64,000 bases of DNA from Acetobacter sp. (GCF_022483985.1 NZ_JAKVME010000001.1:1612001-1676000), one strand, 5' to 3'; numbered from the stretch's first letter, positions 35,082 through 44,582 are shown. Numbers and translations are program-made. Notes: generated by a model not told the origin, from the letters alone.

Positions 35082-35860
35082 CAGTCTTTTGAGTGATCAG
35101 GCAGCGAAGCCTGATCGGGATCGGGCAGAACACCCAGCACACGAAGATGCGCGACAATGGCGCGCGCAGCCTCGTGCGGATCGGGATTGACCATGAGCTG
35201 GCCACCGCCATTGCCCTTCGACGCACCCGAAATCAGTTTCGGCCGCCTGCGGTAGGGACGAAGCGCACCCGCCGTCTCCTCGGTGGCGACAGAGTGAACC
35301 GTAACGGCCACCTCGTCCACCCGCATTGTTCTCTGACGGGCGAACACAAAAGCGGGAACAGAGCGGGCCGTCTCCGGAACGGTGACGACGCAGGGCAATG
35401 TTATCGAAACAGGCCTGACCGCGCCTCGGGCGCGAAACTGCGCAAGGGCGAACTGTCCGGCAGCGGTCTGTTCGATGAGCGCGCCGACGTCCGTGGCGAT
35501 CGGCCAGCCCAGCGCCTGCGCCAGTTGATATGGCAGTAGACCCGTATCACTGCCGCCACGACCACGCGAGGCGGCCAGCACCAGATCGGGCTCACCATCC
35601 GCGAACAGGCTATGGGTCTTCACTGCGGTCGCCAGAGCCTGAACGGGGTCGGCTTCTCCGCCCTTCAGACAGATAATCCGGGTGAGACCGTAGCCACCAT
35701 AATCCGCCAGTGCGGGGCTGGCCGGGCCGGCATGCAGTCCGATCATCTGCGTGACGCCGAGCGCGCGGGCCAGGCCGATGGCGCGCACCTCGCCCGGCAC
35801 GGGAGCGGGTCGTCCGGAGACCGGGTCAAGACCGATGGAAAGGAGAATGACCGCCTTCAT
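35081..35860 (-). CDS. etfB: Electron transfer flavoprotein beta subunit
   Basis: This 259-residue protein is an ETF beta-type subunit serving dimethylglycine demethylase. It begins MKAVILLSIGLDPVSGRP, followed by VRAIGLARALG and DLVLAASRGRGGSDTGLLPY. The C-terminal part has RPKLISGASKGNGGG. The ATG at 35860 overlaps the etfA stop (ATGA); the frame is open further upstream but only through etfA. Its tie to dgcB and dgcA is by operon position, as in Pseudomonas, where an Etf pair lies beside dgcAB. Confidence 0.9.
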   Translation of the reverse strand: MKAVILLSIGLDPVSGRPAPVPGEVRAIGLARALGVTQMIGLHAGPASPALADYGGYGLTRIICLKGGEADPVQALATAVKTHSLFADGEPDLVLAASRGRGGSDTGLLPYQLAQALGWPIATDVGALIEQTAAGQFALAQFRARGAVRPVSITLPCVVTVPETARSVPAFVFARQRTMRVDEVAVTVHSVATEETAGALRPYRRRPKLISGASKGNGGGQLMVNPDPHEAARAIVAHLRVLGVLPDPDQASLPDHSKD

Positions 35861-37077
35861 GCGCCCTGCTCCCCATATTCGGCGGCAAGAACCGCACACA
35901 GGGCAGGCATGACAGCCTGCGCGTCGGCAATGATGGCGAGACCGGCGCGCGCCACCATCGCCGCGTGAAGATCGGTGTTGACCGCCACGACATGCTCCAC
36001 GCGGCCGAGCCCCTGAAGATGCTGTGGCGCTCCGGCAATGCCCAGCGCGACATAGCAGAGCGCGTCGAGAATCGTGCCGGACGCGCCGACCTGCGTGGCG
36101 CGCGGCATGTCGCCATTGTCGCACACCACGCGGCTCGCACCCGGCGTTGCATGCAGGGCGCGGACAGTCGAGCGGAAAGCGGTGAAATCCGTCACGCCAC
36201 GCCCCGCGGAGACGACAAACGGCGCATCCCCGAGATTCATGGTGGCCGGGTCAGCGGACTGAAGCGCGCCGACCGTCATCCGCGCAGGTGCCAGAACCGG
36301 CTTTTCGGGCATCGTCTCCAGCGGCAGGATTTCGTGCGCGTCACCTTCCCATGCCGACACACGATCGGGAGCCAGTGTCATCAGAGGGGTGAGATCACCT
36401 GCCCATTCCTGACGACCTGCGCCACAGGGACGAATGACCTGTTTCGGCCCCAGCGCCTCGATCCCCACCGTCAGGCCAAGGCCGGTTCTCGCCGCAAGAC
36501 GCCGTGCGATGTCAGCGCCTTCCTCGCTTTCCGGCAACAGAACGTACCGTGGCGACAGCGCATTCATCACGGCGACAAGCTCCGTGATCCGCGCTTCCGG
36601 GTCAGAATGATCCGAAAGCGGCACAAACCGATCCGTTCCCGCCTGACCAAGTGACGCTTCATCGACAGTCGCGCCAACGACCACGACCGCGCCACTTCCG
36701 GCATCCGCCAGCTTGCGGGCCGCGCCCAGCACCTGACGGTCCGTCCGGTCGAGCCGCCCCTCAGGCAGGTCAGGCACAACGATGATGAAAAACTCCGGCT
36801 GCTCGACGCGGATTTTCTTTACGACAGACGCAGGAGAAGCAGCCCCGGCCGCCATCTGACCGACAAGCCCCGAACGCACCAGACGCGCCCGACCATCTCG
36901 TCCCGTCGTCAGAAGCCGCTGCCGTTCCGCGCGTGGATCACGGCGCAGACGACCGGATGGCGAGGTCATCGGCCCCTCCGGCGTGGCGCTCATGTCATAA
37001 CGCAGCCGCCCGTTTCCGGGCACAAGACGTGCCGCCCGTTCGGCACGCGGGTCTCGACGGAGACGGAGCGCGCTCAT
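35857..37077 (-). CDS. etfA: Electron transfer flavoprotein alpha subunit with N-terminal repeat extension
   Basis: This 406-residue ETF alpha subunit has its FAD-binding C-terminal domain at VVSAGRGVTDFTAFR, ATQVGASGTILDALCY and VEHVVAVNTDLHAAM. The first ~90 residues are an arginine-rich extension containing RLRRDPRAER twice (residues 5-14 and 43-52). Similar RRDPRAE segments occur in the Etf alpha of Pseudomonas dimethylglycine operons. The ATG at 37077 overlaps the dgcB stop (ATGA). The partner is EtfB immediately downstream; electrons from DgcA/DgcB probably pass through this pair to the quinone pool. Confidence 0.9.
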   Translation of the reverse strand: MSALRLRRDPRAERAARLVPGNGRLRYDMSATPEGPMTSPSGRLRRDPRAERQRLLTTGRDGRARLVRSGLVGQMAAGAASPASVVKKIRVEQPEFFIIVVPDLPEGRLDRTDRQVLGAARKLADAGSGAVVVVGATVDEASLGQAGTDRFVPLSDHSDPEARITELVAVMNALSPRYVLLPESEEGADIARRLAARTGLGLTVGIEALGPKQVIRPCGAGRQEWAGDLTPLMTLAPDRVSAWEGDAHEILPLETMPEKPVLAPARMTVGALQSADPATMNLGDAPFVVSAGRGVTDFTAFRSTVRALHATPGASRVVCDNGDMPRATQVGASGTILDALCYVALGIAGAPQHLQGLGRVEHVVAVNTDLHAAMVARAGLAIIADAQAVMPALCAVLAAEYGEQGA

Positions 37078-38969
37078 GCGGGCACCACCGCTTCCAGCAC
37101 GAGTTCGGCGATGTCTTTCACCTCGGGACGCGGCTCCGGCACGCCCTCCAGCATGGCCGTGCAGCCGGGGCATCCGACCGCGACAATCGCGGCCCCGACC
37201 TCGGCGGCCTGTCCCATGCGGATGTCAGGAATACGCAGTTCGGCATCGACATCGCTGACCGGATTACCGCCGCCGCCACCACAGCACATGGACTGTTTCC
37301 CGTGCCGCTCCATCTCAACCGTCGTCTTGCAGGCGGCCGCCAGCAGGCGACGCGGCGCATCGAATTCACCGTTATAGCGGCCCAGATAGCAGGGATCGTG
37401 GTAGGCGACGGACGGCAAATCACGCGCATCGAGTTTCAGCCGCCCCGCGCTCACCAGTTCGTCGAGGAACGTCGTGTGATGCACCACTTCCCATCTGCCG
37501 CCGAGGGCGGGATATTCGTTTTTCAGCACGTTCAGCGCGTGCGGATCGGCGGTGACGATCCGCTGGAACCGGCGATTGTTCAATGTGCCGATGACTTCCG
37601 TGGCCAGCCCCTGAAAGGTCGCCTCATCGCCCAGACGACGCGCCAGATCGCCGCAGTCCAGTTCAGCCTCGCCCAGAATGGCGAATTTCACATCCGCCAG
37701 ACGCAGCAGTTTCACGAGCGCGCGCAGCGTACGGGCGTAGCGCAGTTCATAAGCGCCATCACCCAGCCACAGCAGCACGTCTGTCTGATTCTCTTCGGTA
37801 AGAACGGGAATATTCTCGCCCGCCAGCCCATCCGCACGGGCGGAAAGCGGACGCCCGCCGGACTCGCCCGTGTCACGCAGGCGGCGCAGCGCATCGGCGG
37901 CGCCGGGACGCACTTCACCCAACATCAGTGTCTGGCCGCGTCTGAGATCGACGATGGCGTCCACATGCTCGATCATCATCGGACATTGCTCGACGCATGA
38001 CCGACAGGTGGTGCAGGCCCACAGCGTATCGGGGTGGATCACCGCGTCAGCGCCGATGATCGGGCTGGTCATGCTCCCCTTCCCCGCCGTCGGTGGTGCG
38101 TGAGGCGCAGGCGAGCCGGTATAGGCGCTGGCGTCCTCACCACGGGCGGACAGCGCCAGCCCTTGAATGAGCGCCTTCGGGTTCAGTCTCTGTCCGGCGG
38201 CGAATGCGGGACAATGCTGTTCACAGCGCCCGCATTCGATGCACGCATCGAAAGAAGCAAGAATATTCCAAGCAAAATCACTGGGAACGAGTGCACCAAG
38301 CGTAGGAGCCGTGAGATCCAGCGGGCGCAGATCGGTGCTGCGACCGCCCCCGAACCGCTCCGGTCGGGAATGGGCCGCCAGCCATGTCACACCGGAGAAG
38401 GCGTGCCGCATCGGACCACGCGCGACCTGCACGACCAGTCCAGCGCCACCGGCAGCCATCATGGCGAGCGGCACAAGTGCGACACCTGTTTTCCCGGGCA
38501 TGGCGACATGCACCAACGCGACGAGCGTGCCGCCGAGATTCCACGCCAACAGCGCATTCGGCAGCCAGAGAAATTTACCGCCGGAGAGCCAGGAGGGCTT
38601 CTTCGGGTTACGGCGTTTCCACACGAGATACGTGCCACCAATGGCCGTGGCAAAGAACACGCCGACACCGCCCCAGTAGAGACGGCTTTCACGGAGCGCG
38701 GGAATCACACCAGCCGCAAGAACCACAGACCCGGCCAGCGTTCCGCCCGCGACGAGCGCATGCATCGGAGCCGCACCTTTGCGGCGCTCGACCGCATGAT
38801 GAACATCCACCATATAACGCTGCGGAACCGTCGCCAGCCCCCGGATCATGTCCTTGGGACTGGACTTGCCCTTGCGCCAGCGTTGGACCATCGGCACAGC
38901 GGACGCCGCAAGCGCCGCCGCTATGGTCCAGACCAGTCCGGATGCGAGGAGACCTGCCCTCCCGCCCAC
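37074..38969 (-). CDS. dgcB: DgcB, membrane iron-sulfur subunit of dimethylglycine demethylase
   Basis: This 631-residue protein has several N-terminal hydrophobic helices (within residues 1-190). Two [4Fe-4S] motifs follow, CIECGRCEQHCP and CTTCRSCVEQCP. The C-terminal part has two heterodisulfide-reductase-like cysteine domains, including DPCYLGRYN and MCCGGGGGNPVSD. This is the architecture of DgcB, which works with DgcA and EtfAB to take electrons from dimethylglycine to the membrane. It starts two bases after dgcA and overlaps etfA by four bases. Confidence 0.92.
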   Translation of the reverse strand: MGGRAGLLASGLVWTIAAALAASAVPMVQRWRKGKSSPKDMIRGLATVPQRYMVDVHHAVERRKGAAPMHALVAGGTLAGSVVLAAGVIPALRESRLYWGGVGVFFATAIGGTYLVWKRRNPKKPSWLSGGKFLWLPNALLAWNLGGTLVALVHVAMPGKTGVALVPLAMMAAGGAGLVVQVARGPMRHAFSGVTWLAAHSRPERFGGGRSTDLRPLDLTAPTLGALVPSDFAWNILASFDACIECGRCEQHCPAFAAGQRLNPKALIQGLALSARGEDASAYTGSPAPHAPPTAGKGSMTSPIIGADAVIHPDTLWACTTCRSCVEQCPMMIEHVDAIVDLRRGQTLMLGEVRPGAADALRRLRDTGESGGRPLSARADGLAGENIPVLTEENQTDVLLWLGDGAYELRYARTLRALVKLLRLADVKFAILGEAELDCGDLARRLGDEATFQGLATEVIGTLNNRRFQRIVTADPHALNVLKNEYPALGGRWEVVHHTTFLDELVSAGRLKLDARDLPSVAYHDPCYLGRYNGEFDAPRRLLAAACKTTVEMERHGKQSMCCGGGGGNPVSDVDAELRIPDIRMGQAAEVGAAIVAVGCPGCTAMLEGVPEPRPEVKDIAELVLEAVVPA

Positions 38970-38971
38970 GC

Positions 38972-41023
38972 TCAGAAATCCTTGCAGAGACGGAGCGCGT
39001 CGTAGAGCGCCGCATGAATGTTACGCCCGGCCACGGCGTCACCGATACGGAACAGCGCGTATTCCCCGCTTTTCAGTCCCTCGACAGCGGGTTGTGTCTG
39101 GCCCTGCAAAAGTGTCGGCAGATCCGTCTGCCCGTGGTTGGCGGAGCCTTCCTTCAGTTCCATGTAGAGCGCGTCGCGCGGGAGAGTGCCGCATTCGACA
39201 ATGACATGATCGACAAGCCGCTCTTCTTCCGTGTCCGTCATGGTGTTGCGCAGAACGGCGACCAGACGGTTACCTTCACGCGAAACCTCACGCAGTTCCA
39301 TGTTCGGCGACATGACGACGCCGAGTTTGTACATCTCCCGCAGATGGATCGGCTGATTGGTCGTGCCGACATCCTGCGCGATCAAACGGTCATGCGTCGC
39401 CATTTCCACGAGACAGCCACGTGTCGCCATGACTTCTGCAACCGATGACGCATTATGTTGGCCCATTTCGTCAAACAGCAGAACACTGCCGGAAGGATTG
39501 ACGGCGCCGGAGAGCACATCCGCCGTGGTGTGGACCAGATCACTGCCTTCCAGATCACCCCGCCATGCGCTACCGCCGGTAGCGACAATGACGATATCCG
39601 GCTTTTCCAGACGCACCATTTCGGCGGTGGCCTCAGTGCCTGTCCTTACATCAACACCGAGTTTGCGAACCTGCGCATCCAGCCAGCGCACGATCCCGGT
39701 CAGCGCCTCGCGCCATGTCGCTTTCGCGGCAAGATTGACCTGCCCGCCAGTCTCGTTCTCACGTTCGAACAGCACGACACTGTGACCGCGCAAAGCGCAG
39801 ACGCGAGCGGCTTCCAGTCCCGCCACACCACCACCGATAATGGCGATCCTGTGCTTCGCGCCCATCGTCGGCTGAACGTCGTGAGGCATGGTCGCTTCAC
39901 GCCCCGTCGCGGCGTTTTGCAGGCAGAGCGCGTCACCACCGACATAGATCCGGTCGATACAGTATCCGGCCCCGACGCACTGGCGGATATCGTCCGCACG
40001 CCCTGCCGCCAGCTTGTTCACGATATGCGGGTCCGCGATATGGGCACGGGTCATGGCGACCATATCGACATGGCCTTCCGCGATGGCGCGGGCTGCCGTC
40101 GCCACATCCATGATGCGCTGGGCGTGAAACACCGGCACATCGGCTTCACGCTTGATAGCGCTGGCAAGATGCAGAAACGGTGCGACAGGAAAAGACATAT
40201 TCGGCAGGCTGACGGCGTGCGACATCTCGTCACGGGCCTGCCCACCGATGACGTTCACGAAATCCACCAGTCCGCGCGACGCGTAATCGGTCGCGATTGT
40301 CAGACAATCCTGCTGTGACAGGCCATTTTGCAGCATCTCGTTGCCGGACATCCGCATGCCGACGACAAAATCCTCGCCCACCGCCTCACGGATGGCCGTA
40401 AGCACCTCGACGCCAAACCGCATACGGTTTTCAAGCGAGCCACCATACTCGTCAACGCGATCATTGGCGGACGGGCTCCAGAACTGGTCGAGCAGATGAC
40501 CATGCGCGCCGGAGATTTCCAGCCCGTCCAGTCCGCCTTTCTTGCAGCGCACAGCCGCGTCTGCAAAAGCCCTGACCACACGGCGGATATCCTCGATCTC
40601 CATTTCCTTTGGCATGGAGCGTGACGCCGGTTCCCGGCGCGGAGACGGACCGATGACCGGCAGCCATGCATCGGTATCCCAGCGTGTGCGCCGTCCCATG
40701 TGGGTGATCTGGATCATCAGTTTCGCGCCATGCCCATGCACACGGTCCGAGAACTGCTGAAAAAACGGAATCACGCTGTCATCGACAACGGAAACCTGAT
40801 TCCATGGCGTCGCCGGGCTGTCATGCTCGACCGAGGACGAGCCACCGAACATGGTCAGTCCGATCCCGCCCTTCGCCTTCTCGGCGTGATAGAGCTGATA
40901 GCGCTCCTGCGGCTTGCCGTCCTTGCCATAGCCCGGCGCATGGCTCGTGCTCATCACACGGTTGCGGATCACCATGTTTCTGATCCGCAGTGGCTTGAAC
41001 AGGGCTTCGATGTCAGAGCTCAT
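38972..41023 (-). CDS. dgcA: DgcA, dimethylglycine demethylase flavoprotein
   Basis: This 683-residue enzyme converts dimethylglycine to sarcosine and formaldehyde. The N-terminal half is an Old-Yellow-Enzyme-type FMN barrel (SGAHGHLLDQFWSPSANDR, AMTRAHIADPHIV). The C-terminal half is an FAD/NAD domain (IAIIGGGVAGLEAARVCALR). The iron-sulfur region reads CVGAGYC with a third Cys 12 residues on. It lacks the CxxC start of trimethylamine dehydrogenase but resembles other DgcA proteins as I know them. Its ATG overlaps the gbdR stop by four bases. Confidence 0.92.
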   Translation of the reverse strand: MSSDIEALFKPLRIRNMVIRNRVMSTSHAPGYGKDGKPQERYQLYHAEKAKGGIGLTMFGGSSSVEHDSPATPWNQVSVVDDSVIPFFQQFSDRVHGHGAKLMIQITHMGRRTRWDTDAWLPVIGPSPRREPASRSMPKEMEIEDIRRVVRAFADAAVRCKKGGLDGLEISGAHGHLLDQFWSPSANDRVDEYGGSLENRMRFGVEVLTAIREAVGEDFVVGMRMSGNEMLQNGLSQQDCLTIATDYASRGLVDFVNVIGGQARDEMSHAVSLPNMSFPVAPFLHLASAIKREADVPVFHAQRIMDVATAARAIAEGHVDMVAMTRAHIADPHIVNKLAAGRADDIRQCVGAGYCIDRIYVGGDALCLQNAATGREATMPHDVQPTMGAKHRIAIIGGGVAGLEAARVCALRGHSVVLFERENETGGQVNLAAKATWREALTGIVRWLDAQVRKLGVDVRTGTEATAEMVRLEKPDIVIVATGGSAWRGDLEGSDLVHTTADVLSGAVNPSGSVLLFDEMGQHNASSVAEVMATRGCLVEMATHDRLIAQDVGTTNQPIHLREMYKLGVVMSPNMELREVSREGNRLVAVLRNTMTDTEEERLVDHVIVECGTLPRDALYMELKEGSANHGQTDLPTLLQGQTQPAVEGLKSGEYALFRIGDAVAGRNIHAALYDALRLCKDF

Positions 41024-42018
41024 GCGGGCACATCCATGATTGAAGTCTGCTGTAGGGCGCCATTTTTACGCCGCCGTTCATCACGGGGCGGGCAGCCGAA
41101 GCGGCTGCGATAGGCTGAACTGAAATGCGAACTGGACACAAAGCCGCAGGCGGTTCCGATATCGGTGACCGACATCGTCGTCTGGCGAAGCAGACGACGG
41201 GCACGTTCCAGACGCACGCCAACGAGATAGGCAGCCGGGGTGACACCGGCATGACGCCGGAAAACGCGCTCAAGCTGTCGTACGGACAGATGCGCCGCCC
41301 CTGCTATTTCCTCGATCCGCAACGGCCTGTCACTTTCACGCTCGATAAGACTGAGCGCCCGCGCCATCGCTTCCGGCGTTCCGGGAGGCACCGGGACAGG
41401 CTGCCTCTCGTCTCCCGAACGTCCGCGTTCGAGAAGAAACTGCGTGGAGATTTCATTGACACGCGATGTCCCGTAACGGGACGCGATGATCTTCAGCATC
41501 ATGTCGAGCGGCGCGAGACCACCCGTGCAGGTCAGACGGTTGCGATCAATGACGAAAAAATCGTCAACAATGTCAATTTCAGGGAACTCCTCCCGGATTG
41601 AAGACAGATTTTCCCAGTGCACGGCGCAACGATATCCCCGGAGAAGCCCCGCTTCCGCCAGTGCGAACGTGCCCGTGCAGAGCGCACCAAGCGGGACACC
41701 CTGTCGGGCCTTCTGCCTCAGCCAGGTCAGCAACGCCGGACTTGTCGCCGCACGCACATCCACGCCGCCACAGACAAAGACAACATCGAAAGAGGTCGAG
41801 GTTTTCGCCGACTGTGTCGGTGAAAGCGAAAGACCATTGCTGGACAGAACGCTTTCTCCATCCAGCGACAGAACCGACCAGGTATAGACATCCTCACCCG
41901 CCAGCCTGTTCGCCATCCGCAACGCTTCGATGGCGTTGCTCACAGCAATCATCGAATAGCCTGACAGGGTCAGGAAAGCGAAATGCTGAAAATTGCTGAG
42001 ATCAGGCGCAGCAGGCAT
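41020..42018 (-). CDS. gbdR: GbdR-like activator of glycine betaine catabolism
   Basis: This 332-residue AraC-family regulator has an N-terminal GATase1-like domain (FVCGGVDVRAA, then GALCTGTFALAEAGLLRGY) and a C-terminal AraC domain. Its second helix-turn-helix, CGFVSSSHFSSAYRSRFG, and following PPRDERR closely resemble Pseudomonas GbdR, as does SLDGESVLSSNGLSLSP. GbdR binds glycine betaine or dimethylglycine and activates gbcAB, dgcAB and sox genes. Here it sits inside the operon it should control, two bases after gbcB and overlapping dgcA, which would give positive feedback. Confidence 0.88.
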   Translation of the reverse strand: MPAAPDLSNFQHFAFLTLSGYSMIAVSNAIEALRMANRLAGEDVYTWSVLSLDGESVLSSNGLSLSPTQSAKTSTSFDVVFVCGGVDVRAATSPALLTWLRQKARQGVPLGALCTGTFALAEAGLLRGYRCAVHWENLSSIREEFPEIDIVDDFFVIDRNRLTCTGGLAPLDMMLKIIASRYGTSRVNEISTQFLLERGRSGDERQPVPVPPGTPEAMARALSLIERESDRPLRIEEIAGAAHLSVRQLERVFRRHAGVTPAAYLVGVRLERARRLLRQTTMSVTDIGTACGFVSSSHFSSAYRSRFGCPPRDERRRKNGALQQTSIMDVPA

Positions 42019-42020
42019 CG

Positions 42021-43127
42021 TCAGCGTTCAATCACCACGTCACTGGTGGGCTTTGAACAGCAGATCAGGATCATACCCATATCAACCTCACGCTGCCGGA
42101 TACCGCCCTCGTGCTTCATCTCAACCGTGCCGGACACCAGTTTGCACTTGCAGGTGCCACACAGCCCTTTTCCGCAGGATGCCGGAACACGCATCCCTTC
42201 GGCACGTGCGGCGGAGAGAATGTTGGTGTCCGCTCCGCATTCAATCTCGCGACGGCTTTTCGTGAAGTTGACCTTGTAGGTCGTCTCGCCGGGCTCCGGT
42301 GCGGCGAAAGCTTCCTCAAGTTCGCCCTGCATCAGTGTGGTGAAATCGAAACTTTCTTCATGATGCCGGGTCATGTCGAAACCGCTATCAGCCAGCAGCG
42401 CCCGGACTGCCGCCATATAGGGCGCCGGACCACAGACATAGACTTCACGATCCAGAAAATCCGGCGTGACAAGAGGCAGCATCGAAGCGACGAGCCGCCC
42501 CCGCAATCCCTGCCAGCGACCGGCAGGCGTGTCGCTCTCACAGACCGTGGCGGCGCGGAAACCGGACCAGCGCTGCTCCATCAGCGCCAGTTCCCGTGCG
42601 AAAATCAGATCGTCCGGACTGCGGGCGCTGTGGAGAAAAACCACATCCGCCTCACCACCGAGATCCATCAGCGTACGGGACATGGACATCATCGGCGTGA
42701 TGCCACTTCCTCCTGACAGAAACAGAAATTTTTTCGACGAGCTGTCAGCGCAGGTAAATTCTCCCGCCGGACCGACCACTTTCACTTCCATCCCCGGCAG
42801 CAACGTGTCGTGCAGCCAGTTCGAGACCGGCCCGTTCGTTACCCGTTTCACAGTGATCGACACGCGATCCGGACGGGTCGGCGCGGAAGACAGTGTATAG
42901 CTCCGGTTTATTTCCTCTCCCGATGGACCACATGGGAGAGAAAACGTCATGAACTGACCGGGCTGATAGGAAAACCGACGCGCTTGTGGAGCGGAGAACA
43001 CGAATGTCTTCACATCGTGCGTTTCATTGATGACCTGACGGCAGACGAGAATCTCGTCCCGTTCCGAATCCCACAAAGGGGCGGAAGTCAAACCACCCAG
43101 TTCCGCAAGCACGCCTTTTGTCGTCAT
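42021..43127 (-). CDS. gbcB: GbcB, reductase of glycine betaine monooxygenase
   Basis: This 368-residue reductase has an FAD domain (INRSYTLSSAP), an NAD domain (LFLSGGSGITPMMSMSRTL) and a C-terminal plant-type [2Fe-2S] ferredoxin domain with CGKGLCGTCKCKL. It passes electrons from NAD(P)H to the Rieske oxygenase GbcA. The order FAD-NAD-ferredoxin and length match GbcB. Its ATG overlaps the gbcA stop (ATGA) and gbdR follows after two bases. Confidence 0.93.
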   Translation of the reverse strand: MTTKGVLAELGGLTSAPLWDSERDEILVCRQVINETHDVKTFVFSAPQARRFSYQPGQFMTFSLPCGPSGEEINRSYTLSSAPTRPDRVSITVKRVTNGPVSNWLHDTLLPGMEVKVVGPAGEFTCADSSSKKFLFLSGGSGITPMMSMSRTLMDLGGEADVVFLHSARSPDDLIFARELALMEQRWSGFRAATVCESDTPAGRWQGLRGRLVASMLPLVTPDFLDREVYVCGPAPYMAAVRALLADSGFDMTRHHEESFDFTTLMQGELEEAFAAPEPGETTYKVNFTKSRREIECGADTNILSAARAEGMRVPASCGKGLCGTCKCKLVSGTVEMKHEGGIRQREVDMGMILICCSKPTSDVVIER

Positions 43128-44380
43128 GCCAGAACCGCCTTCATGCGACCGATGTACCAGGAGGCGAATTTCTCAACCAGCCCCTCAGTGTAGGGAGAGT
43201 AAGGACCTGCTTCGAAGGCGGGGTCCGTCGCCCCCTGCTGGGAAATCTCGACGAGATCCGCATCCTGCTGGTTCGTCGCCTGCCACACTTCCGTAAGACG
43301 TTGCAGGTCATAATCGACACCTTCAACTGCGTCCTTGTGAACAAGCCATTTCGTACGCACCAGTGTCGTATCGGCATCCAGCGGGAACACCGCGAAGGTG
43401 ACGATGTGGTCTCCCATGAAGTGATGCCACGAATTGGGCTGCGTCCAGAAAGACAGACCGCCGATCGCCTTGTCCTTCAGATCTCCCAATGGAACACGAC
43501 AGGCCGCCTTGGTATCCATCGTCTGGCTTTCACCCGAGCGGTCGATCGGCAGACGCTCGGTCCGGAAACCGGTGATTCTGTCATCAAGATGCTCGACCTC
43601 GCGGGAAGGAAGCCCCTCTCCTTCCCAGCGTGCGTGACATGTGGTGGCCAGTTCCGCATAGCGCTGCGCGTCACGCTGACTGTCCTCATCGAGCGTTCCG
43701 GGTGCGTAGCCGAAGCCATAGGCGAAAAGCGGAATGGTCAGTTCAGGATGGTTCGGTCCGCAGTGATAACACTCGCGGTTATTTTCCAGCGTGAGTTTCC
43801 AGTTTCCCTTCTCGATGAGATCGGACTCAAAGGCCACCCGGGTATTCCTGATATCATGCGGCGCAAGGTACGGCTCCATGATACGGGCCATGTCCTCGAT
43901 ATCTTCCGGCGGATTTTCAGCCAGACAGATAAAGATCAGCCCGCCGACGGAACGCACCGCCACCTTTTTGAGGCCACGGCATTTGGGATCGAAATCCTCC
44001 CCCATATGCTCGGCAAATTTCAGCGCACCATCGATGCCGTAGGTCCATGAGTGGTACGGACAGACGATGTTGCCGATCATCGTCTTGCCTTCAGGGATCA
44101 TTCTTGCGCCACGATGACGGCAGACATTATGAAACGCCCGAATGGCGTCATCATCGTCACGCGTGATAATGACAGAAGATTTTCCGATATTGACGATCAT
44201 CGCGTCGCCGGGCTCGGCAACATCCGGTTCGACGCCGACATAAATCCAGTGCTGACCGAAGATAAACTTCATATCTTCGTCAAAGATGCCCGCATCCGTG
44301 TAAAACGGCGCCTCAAGGGCAAAGCCCGGCTTGCGTCGGGCAAGGAGTGTTCTGAGCATTTCTTCTGTGTGACCGGACAT
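43124..44380 (-). CDS. gbcA: GbcA, Rieske oxygenase of glycine betaine monooxygenase
   Basis: This 418-residue oxygenase converts glycine betaine to dimethylglycine and formaldehyde. The Rieske cluster ligands are in NVCRHRGARM and CPYHSWTYG in the first third. The mononuclear iron region is LENNRECYHCGPNHPELTIP. Family length and motifs match GbcA/stachydrine-type demethylases, and the partner reductase GbcB follows with a four-base overlap. It heads a nine-gene operon running to fghA; a palindrome lies about 77-100 bases upstream. Confidence 0.94.
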   Translation of the reverse strand: MSGHTEEMLRTLLARRKPGFALEAPFYTDAGIFDEDMKFIFGQHWIYVGVEPDVAEPGDAMIVNIGKSSVIITRDDDDAIRAFHNVCRHRGARMIPEGKTMIGNIVCPYHSWTYGIDGALKFAEHMGEDFDPKCRGLKKVAVRSVGGLIFICLAENPPEDIEDMARIMEPYLAPHDIRNTRVAFESDLIEKGNWKLTLENNRECYHCGPNHPELTIPLFAYGFGYAPGTLDEDSQRDAQRYAELATTCHARWEGEGLPSREVEHLDDRITGFRTERLPIDRSGESQTMDTKAACRVPLGDLKDKAIGGLSFWTQPNSWHHFMGDHIVTFAVFPLDADTTLVRTKWLVHKDAVEGVDYDLQRLTEVWQATNQQDADLVEISQQGATDPAFEAGPYSPYTEGLVEKFASWYIGRMKAVLA

Positions 44381-44456
44381 GATGACGTTTCCTTCCCGAC
44401 CCGACTCTGGTTCGACACACCCAGTATGCTGTTTCCGGAGAATTTTAATTTCCCAA

Positions 44457-44480
44457 TTACGACATATTTTTATATCGTAA
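44457..44480 (-). promoter_or_regulatory. Palindrome upstream of gbcA, candidate GbdR site
   Basis: TTACGA (44457-44462) and TCGTAA (44475-44480) are perfect inverted arms, extended inward by ATA/TAT after one mismatched pair. The centre is AT-rich. The ACGACAT core (44459-44465) also occurs in the soxB and betI-betB upstream regions. It is 77-100 bases before the gbcA ATG, a usual place for an AraC-type activator. Identity of the binder is inference. Confidence 0.4.
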
Positions 44481-44582
44481 CGACTTTAACGCCGACCTGT
44501 CCAACTCTAAAAAAGCTCCGTGCTTTTCTTATGAAGGTTTTCGAATTTTATCGTCTTATATCAAGGCAATAATCATAAACCG

